From: Novosphingobium sp. CF614
GTDB lineage: Bacteria; Pseudomonadota; Alphaproteobacteria; Sphingomonadales; Sphingomonadaceae
DNA: 43,354 nucleotides
Assembly: GCF_900113255.1 (NCBI RefSeq)
Contig: NZ_FOOR01000023.1
Location: 1 to 43,354, forward strand
Direction: 5' to 3'
The translations under genes and the position numbers were made by a program. The notes under the pieces are model-generated. The model was not told the DNA's origin and searched no databases. It saw nothing but the letters and a program-made list of their open reading frames with translations. The first letter of the stretch is position 1; every line of letters starts with the position of its first letter. Below are positions 15,797-24,609 of this stretch, in pieces.

Positions 15797-17596
15797 TCAT
15801 CCCTCGACCTGCTCGGCCAGTTCCAGCCAACGTTCCTCGGCCGCCTCCTTTTCGCTTCGGGCCTTTTCGATCGCGGCGGTCAGCGCGGCGAACGTGTCCG
15901 GGGCGCGGGTATAGAGGGAAGGGTCGGCCAGGGCCTGCTCGTCGCGTGCGATCGCGGCTTCGAGCTCCTCGATCCGCTTGGGCAGCAGCTCGTAGTCGCG
16001 TTGGTCCTTGTAGGAGAGCTTGGCCTTCCTCGGGGAAGGGGGAGGGGGCGCGGCTGCCTCGGCCTTGGCCTTCGCGGGCTTGGCCTGGGCACTGCGCTGC
16101 CTGCGCTTGGCTTCCCAGTCGGCATAGCCGCCGGCGATCACGTCGATGTGGCCCGAACCGTCGAGCCCGAGCGTGATGTTGACGGTGCGGTCCAGGAAGT
16201 CGCGGTCGTGGCTGACGATCAGCACGGTGCCATCGTAATCGGCGATCACTTCTTGCAGCAGGTCAAGCGTCTCGAGGTCGAGGTCATTGGTCGGCTCGTC
16301 CAGTACCAGCAGGTTGGACAGCCGGGCGAACTCGCGGGCGAGCAGCAGCCGTGAACGTTCGCCGCCCGAAAGGGTGCCGACCCGGGCGTCGACGAGGCCG
16401 GGATCGAACAGGAAGTCCTTGAGGTAGCCCTGCACATGCTTCCTCACCCCGCGCACGTCGACCCAGTCGCCGCCCTCGGCAAGCACGTCGCGGATGCGCT
16501 TGTCGGGGCTCATCAGGCTGCGCTGCTGGTCGATCACCGTGCCGTTCAGCGTGGCCGCCAGCGTGACGGTGCCTTCGTCGGGCGCCATCTCGCCGGTCAG
16601 GATCTTGAGCAGCGTGGTTTTGCCCGAGCCGTTGGCGCCGACTACGCCGATACGGTCGCCGCGCTGGATGCGTAGCGAGAAATCCTTGATGACGGTCCGC
16701 TGGGCGCCTCCCGTCCCGGGAAAGCGCTTGGTGACGTGTTCGGCGACGATCACCGACTTGGTCTTGCTGTCGTCGGCCACGACCGCGAGCTTGGCCGCGC
16801 CTTGCGGGGATAGCATGGCGGCGCGCTGGGCCCGCATTTCCCAGAGCTTTTCCAACCGCCCCTGATTGCGCTTGCGCCGCGCGGTGACGCCGCGTTCGAG
16901 CCAGTGCGCCTCGATCTTGAGCTTGGCGTCCAGCTTGTCGGCCGCGCGCGCTTCCTCCGCGTAGACCTGCTCTTCCCACGCCTCGTAGCCGCCGAAGCCG
17001 ACTTCCTTGCGGCGCAGCGATCCGCGATCGAGCCATAGCGTCGCGCGGGTCAGGCGAGTGAGGAAGGTGCGGTCATGGCTGATGACCACGAAGGCGCCGG
17101 CGTAGCGCTGCAACCAGCTTTCCAGCCAGTCGATCGCGGCAAGATCGAGATGGTTGGTCGGCTCGTCGAGCAGCAGCAGGTCGGGCTCGGAAGCGAGCGC
17201 GCGGCACAGTGCCGCGCGGCGCCGCTCGCCGCCCGAAGCGCTGGCCGCGCCGCGCGAAAGGTCGACGCCGAGCTGGTCGGCGATCGCCTCAACTTCGTGA
17301 CGGGGCGGGGCATCCTCGCCGTGGATGGCGAAGTCCAGCAGGGTGTCGTAGCCGGTGAAGAACGGATCCTGCTCCAGCATCACCACGCGCGTGCCCGGCT
17401 GGATCGAGCGCTTGCCGCGATCCGCCTCCACCTGGCCGGCTATCAGCCTGAGCAGCGTGGTCTTGCCAGCGCCGTTGCGCCCGATCAGCGCCAGCCGGTC
17501 ACGCGGGCCGATGTGGATGTCGAGGTCCCGGAAGAGCCAGCCGGAACCCTGGATCAGGCCGAGGCCTTCCCAGCTGAGGATCGGTGCGATTGCCAT
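15797..17596 (-). CDS. uup: ABC-F family ATPase, Uup-like
   Basis: The protein has 599 residues with two ABC ATPase domains and no membrane segments. The first has Walker A GRNGAGKTT, signature ASGGERRR and LLLDEPTNHLD. The second has GANGSGKTT, LSGGERSR and LVLDEPTNDLD. The C-terminal tail, rich in K, E and A, forms a coiled coil ending in WLELAEQVEG, as in Uup, which binds branched DNA and also acts on ribosomes. The linker between the domains is charged and arginine-rich. The start is set at the ATG at 17596 (MAIAPILSWEGL), since the preceding 26 in-frame residues do not resemble the family. It is transcribed alone, towards the bkd operon. Confidence 0.9.
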   Translation of the reverse strand: MAIAPILSWEGLGLIQGSGWLFRDLDIHIGPRDRLALIGRNGAGKTTLLRLIAGQVEADRGKRSIQPGTRVVMLEQDPFFTGYDTLLDFAIHGEDAPPRHEVEAIADQLGVDLSRGAASASGGERRRAALCRALASEPDLLLLDEPTNHLDLAAIDWLESWLQRYAGAFVVISHDRTFLTRLTRATLWLDRGSLRRKEVGFGGYEAWEEQVYAEEARAADKLDAKLKIEAHWLERGVTARRKRNQGRLEKLWEMRAQRAAMLSPQGAAKLAVVADDSKTKSVIVAEHVTKRFPGTGGAQRTVIKDFSLRIQRGDRIGVVGANGSGKTTLLKILTGEMAPDEGTVTLAATLNGTVIDQQRSLMSPDKRIRDVLAEGGDWVDVRGVRKHVQGYLKDFLFDPGLVDARVGTLSGGERSRLLLAREFARLSNLLVLDEPTNDLDLETLDLLQEVIADYDGTVLIVSHDRDFLDRTVNITLGLDGSGHIDVIAGGYADWEAKRRQRSAQAKPAKAKAEAAAPPPPSPRKAKLSYKDQRDYELLPKRIEELEAAIARDEQALADPSLYTRAPDTFAALTAAIEKARSEKEAAEERWLELAEQVEG

Positions 17597-17730
17597 GGCC
17601 CGCGCCCTACAGGTGGTGACGGGGGAATGGCAAGCAACAGTGGGAAATCGGCAACAGGTGAACCTGTCTGCCACCTTCCAGCCACATTCAGGACTTGTTC
17701 AATGCCCAAAGGTTAGGCACCGAAGTTGTG

Positions 17731-18036
17731 ATGAACAAGCTTCTTGCCCCCTTGGCCGTACTTTCAGCCTTCGCGCTCGGCGTGAATGCGCTACCTCTCC
17801 ATGCCGAAGGCGGCGGCGAACAGGACGAGGCACGCAAGGAACGCCGCGCGGGCAATATCCTGTCGATCCGCCAGATCGAGCAGATCGTCTTGCCGCGCAT
17901 GGCGGGCAAACAGTATCTTGGGCCCGATTACGATCCTGCGGCAATGGCTTATCGTCTGAAATTCATCCAGGACGGCAAGGTCTACTTCGTGGATGTCGAT
18001 GCCCGGACCGGCCGCGTCATCGGCCAGTCACGTTGA
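17731..18036 (+). CDS. Small exported PepSY-like protein
   Basis: The protein has 101 residues. A signal peptide is visible (MNKLLAPLAVLSAFALGVNA, cleavage after LHA). The mature part ends in KVYFVDVDARTGRVIGQSR, the beta-hairpin end of PepSY-like domains, which often occur beside periplasm-sensing kinases. The ATG at 17731 is chosen because it places the signal peptide at the N-terminus. It lies 102 bases upstream of a response regulator and kinase on the same strand, and could modulate that sensor; this is inferred from the arrangement. Confidence 0.75.
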   Translation: MNKLLAPLAVLSAFALGVNALPLHAEGGGEQDEARKERRAGNILSIRQIEQIVLPRMAGKQYLGPDYDPAAMAYRLKFIQDGKVYFVDVDARTGRVIGQSR

Positions 18037-18138
18037 GGGTCACGTTGAGGGCCGCGTCGATCCCGCGCCAAGGGGCCATCGCTTGACGCTGCCCGGCTTT
18101 GGGCCCATTTCACCCCGGTTCATGTAGGGAGACCGGAA

Positions 18139-18816
18139 TTGCGCATCCTGATCGTCGAGGATGAACCCACCCTGGGAAACCAGCTCAAGACCACGCTGGA
18201 GCAGAACGGCTACGCCGTGGACTTGTCCGCCGATGGCGAAGACGGCCACTTCCTGGGTTCGACCGAGGACTACGACGCGGTGATCCTCGACCTCGGCTTG
18301 CCCGAGATCGACGGCCTTACGGTGCTGGGCATGTGGCGCAAGGAAAACCGCAACTTCCCCGTCCTGGTGCTGACCGCGCGCGACAGCTGGTCCGACAAGG
18401 TGGCGGGCCTGGACGCCGGTGCCGACGACTACCTCGCCAAGCCGTTCCAGACCGAGGAACTGATCGCCCGCCTGCGCGCGCTGATCCGCCGCGCTTCGGG
18501 CAACACCTCCAGCGAGCTGACCGCCGGCGACGTGCGGCTGGATACCCGCTCCGGCCGCGTCACGCTGGCTGGTGAGCCGGTCAAGCTTACCGCGCAGGAA
18601 TACAAGCTGCTGTCTTACCTGATGCACCACAAGGGCAAGGTGGTCAGCCGCACCGAGCTGATCGAGCATATTTACGATCAGGATTTCGACCGCGATTCCA
18701 ATACGATCGAGGTCTTCGTCACGCGCATCCGCAAGAAGCTGGGTGCCGATGTCATCACGACGATCCGTGGCCTTGGCTACAGCCTCGACGATCCCGCCGA
18801 TCAGCCGCGCGGCTGA
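18139..18816 (+). CDS. OmpR/PhoB-family response regulator
   Basis: The protein has 225 residues. The receiver domain has the acidic pair in VEDEP, the phospho-accepting aspartate in VILDLGLPEIDG and the conserved lysine in LAKPF. The C-terminal winged helix runs from LTAGDVRLD to TTIRGLGYSL. The start codon is TTG at 18139, supported by AGGGAGA upstream and by MRILIVEDE being the normal N-terminus of the family. It forms a two-component system with the next gene. Confidence 0.92.
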   Translation: MRILIVEDEPTLGNQLKTTLEQNGYAVDLSADGEDGHFLGSTEDYDAVILDLGLPEIDGLTVLGMWRKENRNFPVLVLTARDSWSDKVAGLDAGADDYLAKPFQTEELIARLRALIRRASGNTSSELTAGDVRLDTRSGRVTLAGEPVKLTAQEYKLLSYLMHHKGKVVSRTELIEHIYDQDFDRDSNTIEVFVTRIRKKLGADVITTIRGLGYSLDDPADQPRG

Positions 18817-18829
18817 GCCGCCGGCTTCC

Positions 18830-20242
18830 GTGGCCGGCGGGATCGCCGCGCTGGCGGACCCACCGGCGGTGAGACCGGCGCGGACCCACCATACCGGTTC
18901 GCTGGCCCGGCGCATGATGCTGATCGCGGCGGGCTGGATCTTCATCCTGCTGCTGGTCGGCGGGCTGGCGCTGGACCGCACGCTGACCGGCCTCGTCACC
19001 CGCAATTTCGACGAGCAGCTCGGCTACATGCTCACCGGCATGATCGGTTCGGCCGAAATCGGCCCGGACGGCGAGGTATTCTTCATCCGGCCGCTGGGCG
19101 ATCAGCGCTTCCTGGAACCCAATTCCGGCCTCTACTGGCAGATCCGCGCCAAAGGGCACGAAGACTTTCCTTCGCGCTCGCTATGGGATCGCAGCCTCGA
19201 CGTGCCGGAAGACCATTTCGACGCGCAGCCCCACGTCTATGACAGCGACCAGTTCCAGGGCGAGCCGCTGCGGGTGATGGAGCGCTCGATCATCCTGCCC
19301 GGCAGCAACACCCGGTGGATGTTCACGGTCGCCGCGAGCCGCAAGGACCTCAACGTCCAGATCAAGATCATCCGTTCGATCCTGGTCTACAGCTTCGTCG
19401 CGCTTGGCTTCGGGCTGCTGCTCATGGCCGGGTTGCAGACCTGGTACGGCCTGTTCCCGCTACGCCACGTGCGGCGCGCGATCCAGAAACTGCGGACCAC
19501 TGGCGGCGCCCGCGTTACCCAGCCGCTGCCCAAGGAAGTCGAGCCGCTGGTGGAGGAGCTCAACGCGCTGCTCAGCCATACCGAGCGGCAGGCCGAGGAG
19601 GCGCGCACCCATGCGGGAAACCTCGCCCATGCGCTCAAGACGCCGTTGACGGTGGTGATGAACGCGGCGACCGCCAAGGCGCCTGACCTGGCGGATACCG
19701 TCATCCGCGAGGCGGCGGTGATGCGCCGCCAGGTCGACCATCATCTCGCCCGCGCCCGCGCGGTCGGGCGCCGTGCGGCCGGCATGTCGCGCGCGGAAGT
19801 CTGGCCGAGCCTGGAGGCGGTGCTGCGCGCGGTGGAGCGGCTCTACGAGAACACGCGCTTCGACCTCGACGGCAATCGCCAGGTATGCGTCGCGCTGGAG
19901 AAGCAGGATCTCGAGGAAATGCTGGGCAACCTGATCGAGAACGCCGCCAAGTACGGCGGCGGCAGCGTCTTCGTCACGGTCGACGCCGAAGGCCATGGCG
20001 GCAAGAATGCGCGCCTCTGCGAGATCTGGATCGAGGACGACGGTATGGGCATTCCCGAAGCCGAGCGCGTGCGCATCTTCGATCGCGGCGCGCGGCTCGA
20101 TACTGGCAAGCCGGGGACCGGACTGGGCCTTGCCATCGTGCGCGACGTGGCCGAAATCTACGGCGGCACCGTCGAACTGGACGAGAGCGAGGACCTGGGC
20201 GGACTGCTGGTGAAACTCAAGCTGCCGCGCGCGGTGGGTTGA
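18830..20242 (+). CDS. Membrane sensor histidine kinase
   Basis: The protein has about 470 residues. It has one membrane segment near the N-terminus (LIAAGWIFILLLVGGLAL) and a second after the sensor part (SILVYSFVALGFGLLLMAG), bounding a periplasmic domain of about 140 residues. The phospho-accepting histidine is in LAHALKTPL, the N box is NLIENAAKYG, and the G boxes are DDGMGIP and GTGLGLAIV. The start is unsure: GTG at 18830 is the first candidate after the regulator's stop, and the frame is also open through that gene's end. The organisation resembles PhoQ-like kinases, and the upstream PepSY protein may be a periplasmic partner. Confidence 0.88.
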   Translation: MAGGIAALADPPAVRPARTHHTGSLARRMMLIAAGWIFILLLVGGLALDRTLTGLVTRNFDEQLGYMLTGMIGSAEIGPDGEVFFIRPLGDQRFLEPNSGLYWQIRAKGHEDFPSRSLWDRSLDVPEDHFDAQPHVYDSDQFQGEPLRVMERSIILPGSNTRWMFTVAASRKDLNVQIKIIRSILVYSFVALGFGLLLMAGLQTWYGLFPLRHVRRAIQKLRTTGGARVTQPLPKEVEPLVEELNALLSHTERQAEEARTHAGNLAHALKTPLTVVMNAATAKAPDLADTVIREAAVMRRQVDHHLARARAVGRRAAGMSRAEVWPSLEAVLRAVERLYENTRFDLDGNRQVCVALEKQDLEEMLGNLIENAAKYGGGSVFVTVDAEGHGGKNARLCEIWIEDDGMGIPEAERVRIFDRGARLDTGKPGTGLGLAIVRDVAEIYGGTVELDESEDLGGLLVKLKLPRAVG

Positions 20243-20381
20243 GCCGGCCCGGGAAGATGTCGTGGAAGATGTGGTGGACAAGCGTGGCGGGACCGTTGCC
20301 TCGCCACGGCTTGATCCTCATGGGCGGCGCCTGTGAATTGGAAGGCGCGGATCAGAAGCGCAAGAAATTGAAGGAGCACTC

Positions 20382-20585
20382 ATGACGAAGGCCATCACTC
20401 TCTCGCTCACCCAGGACGAGATCGAAATGCTGGTCGATGCCCTGGAGGTAGACCTTGAAGGCTATGTCGAATCCGCCAAGGAAGCGCGCGGCAACGGCAA
20501 CCGCGAGGATGTGAAGACCTTCACCGAAGCCGCCACCCGCATCCAGGCGCTTATGGCCAGGCTGCAGGATTTGATCGAGGAATAG
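20382..20585 (+). CDS. Small conserved-looking helical protein
   Basis: The protein has 67 residues and starts MTKAITLSLTQDEIEMLVDA. It is acidic and predicted fully helical, with no signal peptide or metal motif. A strong ribosome site (GAAGGAG) precedes the ATG and codon use is like that of its neighbours, so it is very probably real. I cannot assign a function. The 165 bases after it, up to chorismate mutase, hold no gene that I can see. Confidence 0.75.
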   Translation: MTKAITLSLTQDEIEMLVDALEVDLEGYVESAKEARGNGNREDVKTFTEAATRIQALMARLQDLIEE

Positions 20586-20750
20586 GCGGTTCGGATCACT
20601 TCGCGACGGAGTGGAAAGGGCATATTCCGAAGATGCGGGGCGGCACCTCGGCGGCAAGGGATCTATCCGGAACAGGGCGGCATTCTTCTCTCCGGACGGC
20701 GTAAACCGGATATCATCTCATACCGGGTGTCGTGGTCCCCGGCGATGCCG

Positions 20751-21050
20751 TCATCCCAGCTTCGCCTGCTCATGGTGCCGGATCACTTCGTCGATGATGA
20801 AGCGGATGAACTTCTCGCCGAAGTCGGGATCGAGCTGGGCATCCTCGGCCAGCTTGCGCAGGCGCGCGATCTGGCGTTCCTCGCGGGCCGGATCGGATGC
20901 GGGCAGGTTCGTTTGGGCCTTGTGGGCTCCCACCGCCTGGGTGATCCGGAACCGTTCGGCCAGCATGTGAATTAGCGCGGCGTCGATATTGTCGATGCTG
21001 GCGCGGTAGCCGGCCAGAACCGGATCGTTGGCGGGAATATCCTGAGTCAT
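20751..21050 (-). CDS. Chorismate mutase (AroQ class)
   Basis: The protein has 99 residues of the monofunctional all-helical AroQ fold: ASIDNIDAALIHMLAERFRI, the lysine in VGAHKAQ, then REERQIARLRKLA and EKFIRFIIDEVIRHHE. It converts chorismate to prephenate for Phe and Tyr synthesis. It is transcribed divergently from the polyprenyl synthase gene, with only about 100 bases between the two starts, so the promoters must overlap or lie back to back. The length is normal for a stand-alone AroQ. Confidence 0.92.
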   Translation of the reverse strand: MTQDIPANDPVLAGYRASIDNIDAALIHMLAERFRITQAVGAHKAQTNLPASDPAREERQIARLRKLAEDAQLDPDFGEKFIRFIIDEVIRHHEQAKLG

Positions 21051-21147
21051 GATGCGGCTCCGCTAGCACGGGTTCCCGGGCTCTGCCAGTCGGAGCGTTC
21101 GCCCGGCCGGTGGCGTTTGCACTTGCCTTCGCCACGCTCTGCGCGCA

Positions 21148-22176
21148 ATGCGCGGGGCAATGAGTGCAGACGTCATCACCCTGCGCCCGCGCAGGCAGCA
21201 GCCTTCCCTCGCTCCCATGCTGGCGCTGACCGCTGCCGGCATGAACAGCGTCAACGCCGTCATCCTCGACCGGATGCAAAGCGAGATTCCGCTGATTCCG
21301 GCGCTTGCGGGGCACCTGATTTCGGGCGGCGGCAAGCGCATGCGTCCGATGCTGACGGTCGCGGCGGCGGAGCTTTGCGGCTACCAGGGGACGCGCCATC
21401 ACAAGCTTGCGGCCGCTGTCGAGTTCATCCATACCGCAACGCTGCTGCACGACGACGTCGTTGACGGCTCCGACTTGCGGCGCGGCAAGGCAACCGCGAA
21501 TATCGTCTATGGCAACCCGGCGACGGTGCTGGTGGGCGATTTCCTGTTCACCCGCTCGTTCGAGCTGATGGTGGAGGACGGCAGCCTCAGGGTCCTCAAG
21601 ATCCTCTCGCGCGCGGCTAGCGTCATCGCCGAGGGCGAGGTGGACCAGTTGAGTGCGCAGCGCAGGATCGAGACCAGCGAGGAACATTACCTCCAGATCA
21701 TCGGCTCGAAGACTGCGGCGCTGTTCGCCGCCGCCACGCGCATCGCCGCCGTCGTCGCCGAGAAGAACGAGGCGGAGGAACTCGCGCTCGATGCTTACGG
21801 GCGATACCTGGGAATCGCGTTCCAGCTGGTCGATGATGCGATCGACTACGATTCGGAAGCGGCCGAATCGGGCAAGGACAAGGGTGACGATTTCCGCGAG
21901 GGCAAGATGACCCTGCCGGTGATCCTCGCCTACGCCCGCGGCGACGAGCAGGAGCGCAAGTTCTGGCAGGAAGCCATCGCCGGTTTCCGTACCGAGGACG
22001 AGGATCTTGCCCACGCGGTCGAGCTGATAAACCGCCACGGCTGCGTCGAGGCCACGCGCGAGCGTGCCCGGCATTACGCCCAGCGCGCGATCGATGCGAT
22101 CGCCGGCTTCCCTGCCGGAGAGGCCCGCTTGGCCATGGCCGAGGCGGTCGAGTTCGCGGTAGCGCGCCGCTACTGA
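21148..22176 (+). CDS. ispB: Polyprenyl diphosphate synthase (octaprenyl/decaprenyl type)
   Basis: The protein has 342 residues of the trans-prenyltransferase family. The first aspartate-rich motif is LLHDDVVDGSDLRRGK and the second is FQLVDDAIDYDSE. FISGGGKRMRP-type sequence (LISGGGKRMRPML) binds isopentenyl diphosphate. It most likely makes the side chain of ubiquinone; sphingomonads use Q10, but chain length cannot be read here. The ATG at 21160 (MSADVITL) is an alternative start. Confidence 0.92.
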   Translation: MRGAMSADVITLRPRRQQPSLAPMLALTAAGMNSVNAVILDRMQSEIPLIPALAGHLISGGGKRMRPMLTVAAAELCGYQGTRHHKLAAAVEFIHTATLLHDDVVDGSDLRRGKATANIVYGNPATVLVGDFLFTRSFELMVEDGSLRVLKILSRAASVIAEGEVDQLSAQRRIETSEEHYLQIIGSKTAALFAAATRIAAVVAEKNEAEELALDAYGRYLGIAFQLVDDAIDYDSEAAESGKDKGDDFREGKMTLPVILAYARGDEQERKFWQEAIAGFRTEDEDLAHAVELINRHGCVEATRERARHYAQRAIDAIAGFPAGEARLAMAEAVEFAVARRY

Positions 22177-22189
22177 GGCGCTACCCCGG

Positions 22190-23428
22190 TTAGCCGGGCA
22201 CTGTCTGGTGTTTCGCCAGGGCCGAGAAATAGGCGTCGACCATACCGGCATTGGCGCGGTCCCAGGTGAACGCCTGGCTATGGGTATGGGCGTTGAAGGC
22301 GTGTGCCTTTCGCAGGGCCGGGTCGTTCAGGTAGCGGGAAATCGCCAGGGCATAGCCCTCCACATCGCCCGGCGGGATCAGCGCGCCAGTCAGTCCGTCG
22401 ATGACGATGTTGCTGTTGCCCGTCGCATCGGCCGCGACCACCGGTATGCCGCAGGCCATGGCTTCGAGCGAGACATTGCCGAAGGCTTCGGTGGCGGAAG
22501 GGTTCAGCAGCAGGTCGGCGCTGGCAACCGCGCGTGCCAGTTCCGCGCCATGCTGGAAGCCGATGAATATGGCGTCGCCCAGCCTCTCGGAGAACTCGGC
22601 GCGGGCCGGTCCGTCGCCGATGACGAGGATGTGGAATTGCGCACCGCCTTCGCGCAGGCGGGCAATGGTATCGGCGAAGTCGCCGAGGCCCTTTTCGAGG
22701 ACGAGCCTGCCAAGGAAGGCAATGACGGGCTCGTCGCCAAGCCCTTGCGCGCGGCGCCATTCGGGATCGCGCCGGTCGGGAGTGAAGATCTGTGGGTCGA
22801 CCCCGCGACTCCAGATGCGGATGTTCTCGCCCATTCCCTGGTTCTGCATCGTCCGTGCGGCCGATTCGCACGGCGCCACCACGCCGTCGCACGCGCGGTA
22901 GAAGCGGCGCAGCTTTGCAAGCAGGGGCTGCTCGAACAGGCCTAGCCCATAGTAGCGAGGATAGGTTTCGAACCGGGTGTGCATGGCCGCGACAACGGGA
23001 ACGCCGGTTCGGCGGGCCAGCTTGAGCGCGCTATGTCCGTGGAACAGCGGAAGCGAGATGTGAAACAGGTTCGGTGCGAATGTCGCGATGTCCTCTCGGA
23101 CCGACCTGGGTAGCCCCCACGCGATGCGATACTCCTTGCGGCCGAAGAGCAGCGGTGAGGATGGGATGCTGACGAGATCGCCCGCCGGCTCGAACGCGGG
23201 ATTGTCGCAAGTCGGCGAATAGACCCGCACGGCCGCTCCGCGATCGAGGAGATAGCGCACGAGCATGTTCTGCGCCCGGTTGGCACCGTCGCGCAGGCAG
23301 TTGTAGTTGCCGCTGACGAGGGCGATCCTCAGCGACGAGAGATCGTCGGCCGCCAGGCAAGAGGCCGGAACGTCGCGCGACGGGGCATCGACTCGGCCTT
23401 CGGCGTCGAGGCGGGCAGACCTGTTCAT
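22190..23428 (-). CDS. GT4-family glycosyltransferase
   Basis: The protein has 412 residues of the GT-B fold. The N-terminal half starts with RIALVSGNYNCLRDGANR, and the donor-binding half includes VIAFLGRLVLEKGL and the E-x7-E motif in ATEAFGNVSLEAMACGIPVV. It resembles glycolipid-forming enzymes of the SqdX/MgtA group, consistent with membrane lipid glycosylation, though donor and acceptor are unknown. Its ATG overlaps the stop of mlaA by four bases (ATGA), so it is translated together with that lipid-transport gene. Confidence 0.87.
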   Translation of the reverse strand: MNRSARLDAEGRVDAPSRDVPASCLAADDLSSLRIALVSGNYNCLRDGANRAQNMLVRYLLDRGAAVRVYSPTCDNPAFEPAGDLVSIPSSPLLFGRKEYRIAWGLPRSVREDIATFAPNLFHISLPLFHGHSALKLARRTGVPVVAAMHTRFETYPRYYGLGLFEQPLLAKLRRFYRACDGVVAPCESAARTMQNQGMGENIRIWSRGVDPQIFTPDRRDPEWRRAQGLGDEPVIAFLGRLVLEKGLGDFADTIARLREGGAQFHILVIGDGPARAEFSERLGDAIFIGFQHGAELARAVASADLLLNPSATEAFGNVSLEAMACGIPVVAADATGNSNIVIDGLTGALIPPGDVEGYALAISRYLNDPALRKAHAFNAHTHSQAFTWDRANAGMVDAYFSALAKHQTVPG

Positions 23429-24405
23429 GGCGTGCCCACGGTTTCCGGGATGGTCGCCGGATTTGCCGGTGCTTCGACGGGAGACTTGGGCTCGGGATGC
23501 GTCGATGGCGCAGCTTCCTTGTCGATCAGCGGACCATCGACGGTCTTGCGCCGGCCTTTGAGCACGTCGATCTCCGCACGTCTGCGGGCGAGGTATTCCT
23601 CGCGCTGGGCGGCGTAGGGATCCGCGCTCTGGCGGGTGCCCTCGATCTTGTCGTCGTTCTGCGCGCGCTCATCCAGTGCGCTTAGAACACCCTTGCCCAG
23701 CGCGAAGCCGGAATCGGCGAAAGGCTTGGGCACCGCAGTGGGCAGGATCGTGAAGTCGAAAGGCCGGGCAAGGAGGTCTCGCAGTGTCGTTGCGCCGATG
23801 ACCGGAAGGAACAGGTATGGTCCCGGGCCGACGCCGTAATAGCCGAGCGTGTCGGCAAGGCCATTGGAGCGGCGCGGCAGGTTGAACGGCTTCTTCTTCG
23901 CGACGTCGAAGAGACCGCCAATGCCCAGGGTGGTGTTGACGGTGAAGCGTCCGAGCGTTTCCAGCGCCTTTCCGGGCTTCAACTGAAGCAGGAAGTTCAC
24001 GAAGACGATTGGCTCGTCTAGGTTGTTGAGGACGTTATGCAAGCCGTCCCGCACGGGACCTGGAATGGTGTGCTTATAGGTATGGGCAATCGGGCCGACG
24101 ATGGCCCGGTCGAGCGCCTGGACCGCCTGATACGAAACGACGTTGATCGCTTCCGCGGGATCGGCGGGAGAAGGCGCCCGGCGCGTGACGACAATGGTAT
24201 TCTCCGGTGGCGGCTCGTCGTGCGGTGCCGGTTCCGCTTGGGCCGGCGGAGGAGGCGCTGCATTCCCTGGCGGCACGGGAGCGGATTCCGAGGGGGCTTG
24301 TTCTGGCATTGTCACGACCGGCGCAGGCGCCGTTGCCGGCAGGGCGCCTGCTTCCGCAGGTGCGCCTGCCAGCAGCAGAGGCAGTGCAAGTATCGAAACG
24401 CTCAA
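23425..24405 (-). CDS. mlaA: MlaA/VacJ-family outer-membrane lipid-transport protein
   Basis: The protein has 326 residues. The MlaA core runs from AINVVSYQAVQALDRAI through FVNFLLQLKPGKALETLGRF, GIGGLFDVA and TLGYYGVGPGPYLFLPVIG. MlaA removes mislocalised phospholipids from the outer leaflet of the outer membrane. The start appears to be TTG at 24405, since an in-frame stop lies a short way upstream and no ATG intervenes. It gives a signal-like N-terminus (SILALPLLLAGAPAEAGA) without a lipobox cysteine. A long Pro/Ala-rich spacer of about 70 residues precedes the core, and a charged tail follows it. Confidence 0.87.
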   Translation of the reverse strand: MSVSILALPLLLAGAPAEAGALPATAPAPVVTMPEQAPSESAPVPPGNAAPPPPAQAEPAPHDEPPPENTIVVTRRAPSPADPAEAINVVSYQAVQALDRAIVGPIAHTYKHTIPGPVRDGLHNVLNNLDEPIVFVNFLLQLKPGKALETLGRFTVNTTLGIGGLFDVAKKKPFNLPRRSNGLADTLGYYGVGPGPYLFLPVIGATTLRDLLARPFDFTILPTAVPKPFADSGFALGKGVLSALDERAQNDDKIEGTRQSADPYAAQREEYLARRRAEIDVLKGRRKTVDGPLIDKEAAPSTHPEPKSPVEAPANPATIPETVGTP

Positions 24406-24462
24406 GAAATTTCCCCGGTCATCCGCGCATGCTCAACCGCCGCGACTCCTTCGAATCGGAAC

Positions 24463-24490
24463 GTCTCATAGGACGTAGCCGTCATGAGAC
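24463..24490. promoter_or_regulatory. 28-bp palindrome between mlaA and the divergent TonB-like gene
   Basis: GTCTCAT (24463-24469) and ATGAGAC (24484-24490) are perfect inverted arms. Nested inside are GACG and CGTC around TAGC, with only an AG bulge between the two stem sections. It lies 58 bases from the mlaA start and 120 bases from the TonB-like start, a fitting position for an operator serving both genes. It lacks a T-run, so I do not call it a terminator. Confidence 0.5.
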
Positions 24491-24609
24491 AACCACAGTC
24501 GCAAGCGCCGCCAATAATTGCACCTCGTGCTTCGGAGGAAAACCATGGTCGGGCACGGCCGATTTTCTGGCGTTGCCGCCTCGACGCCCGGCGTCTAGGC
24601 CAGACGCCG

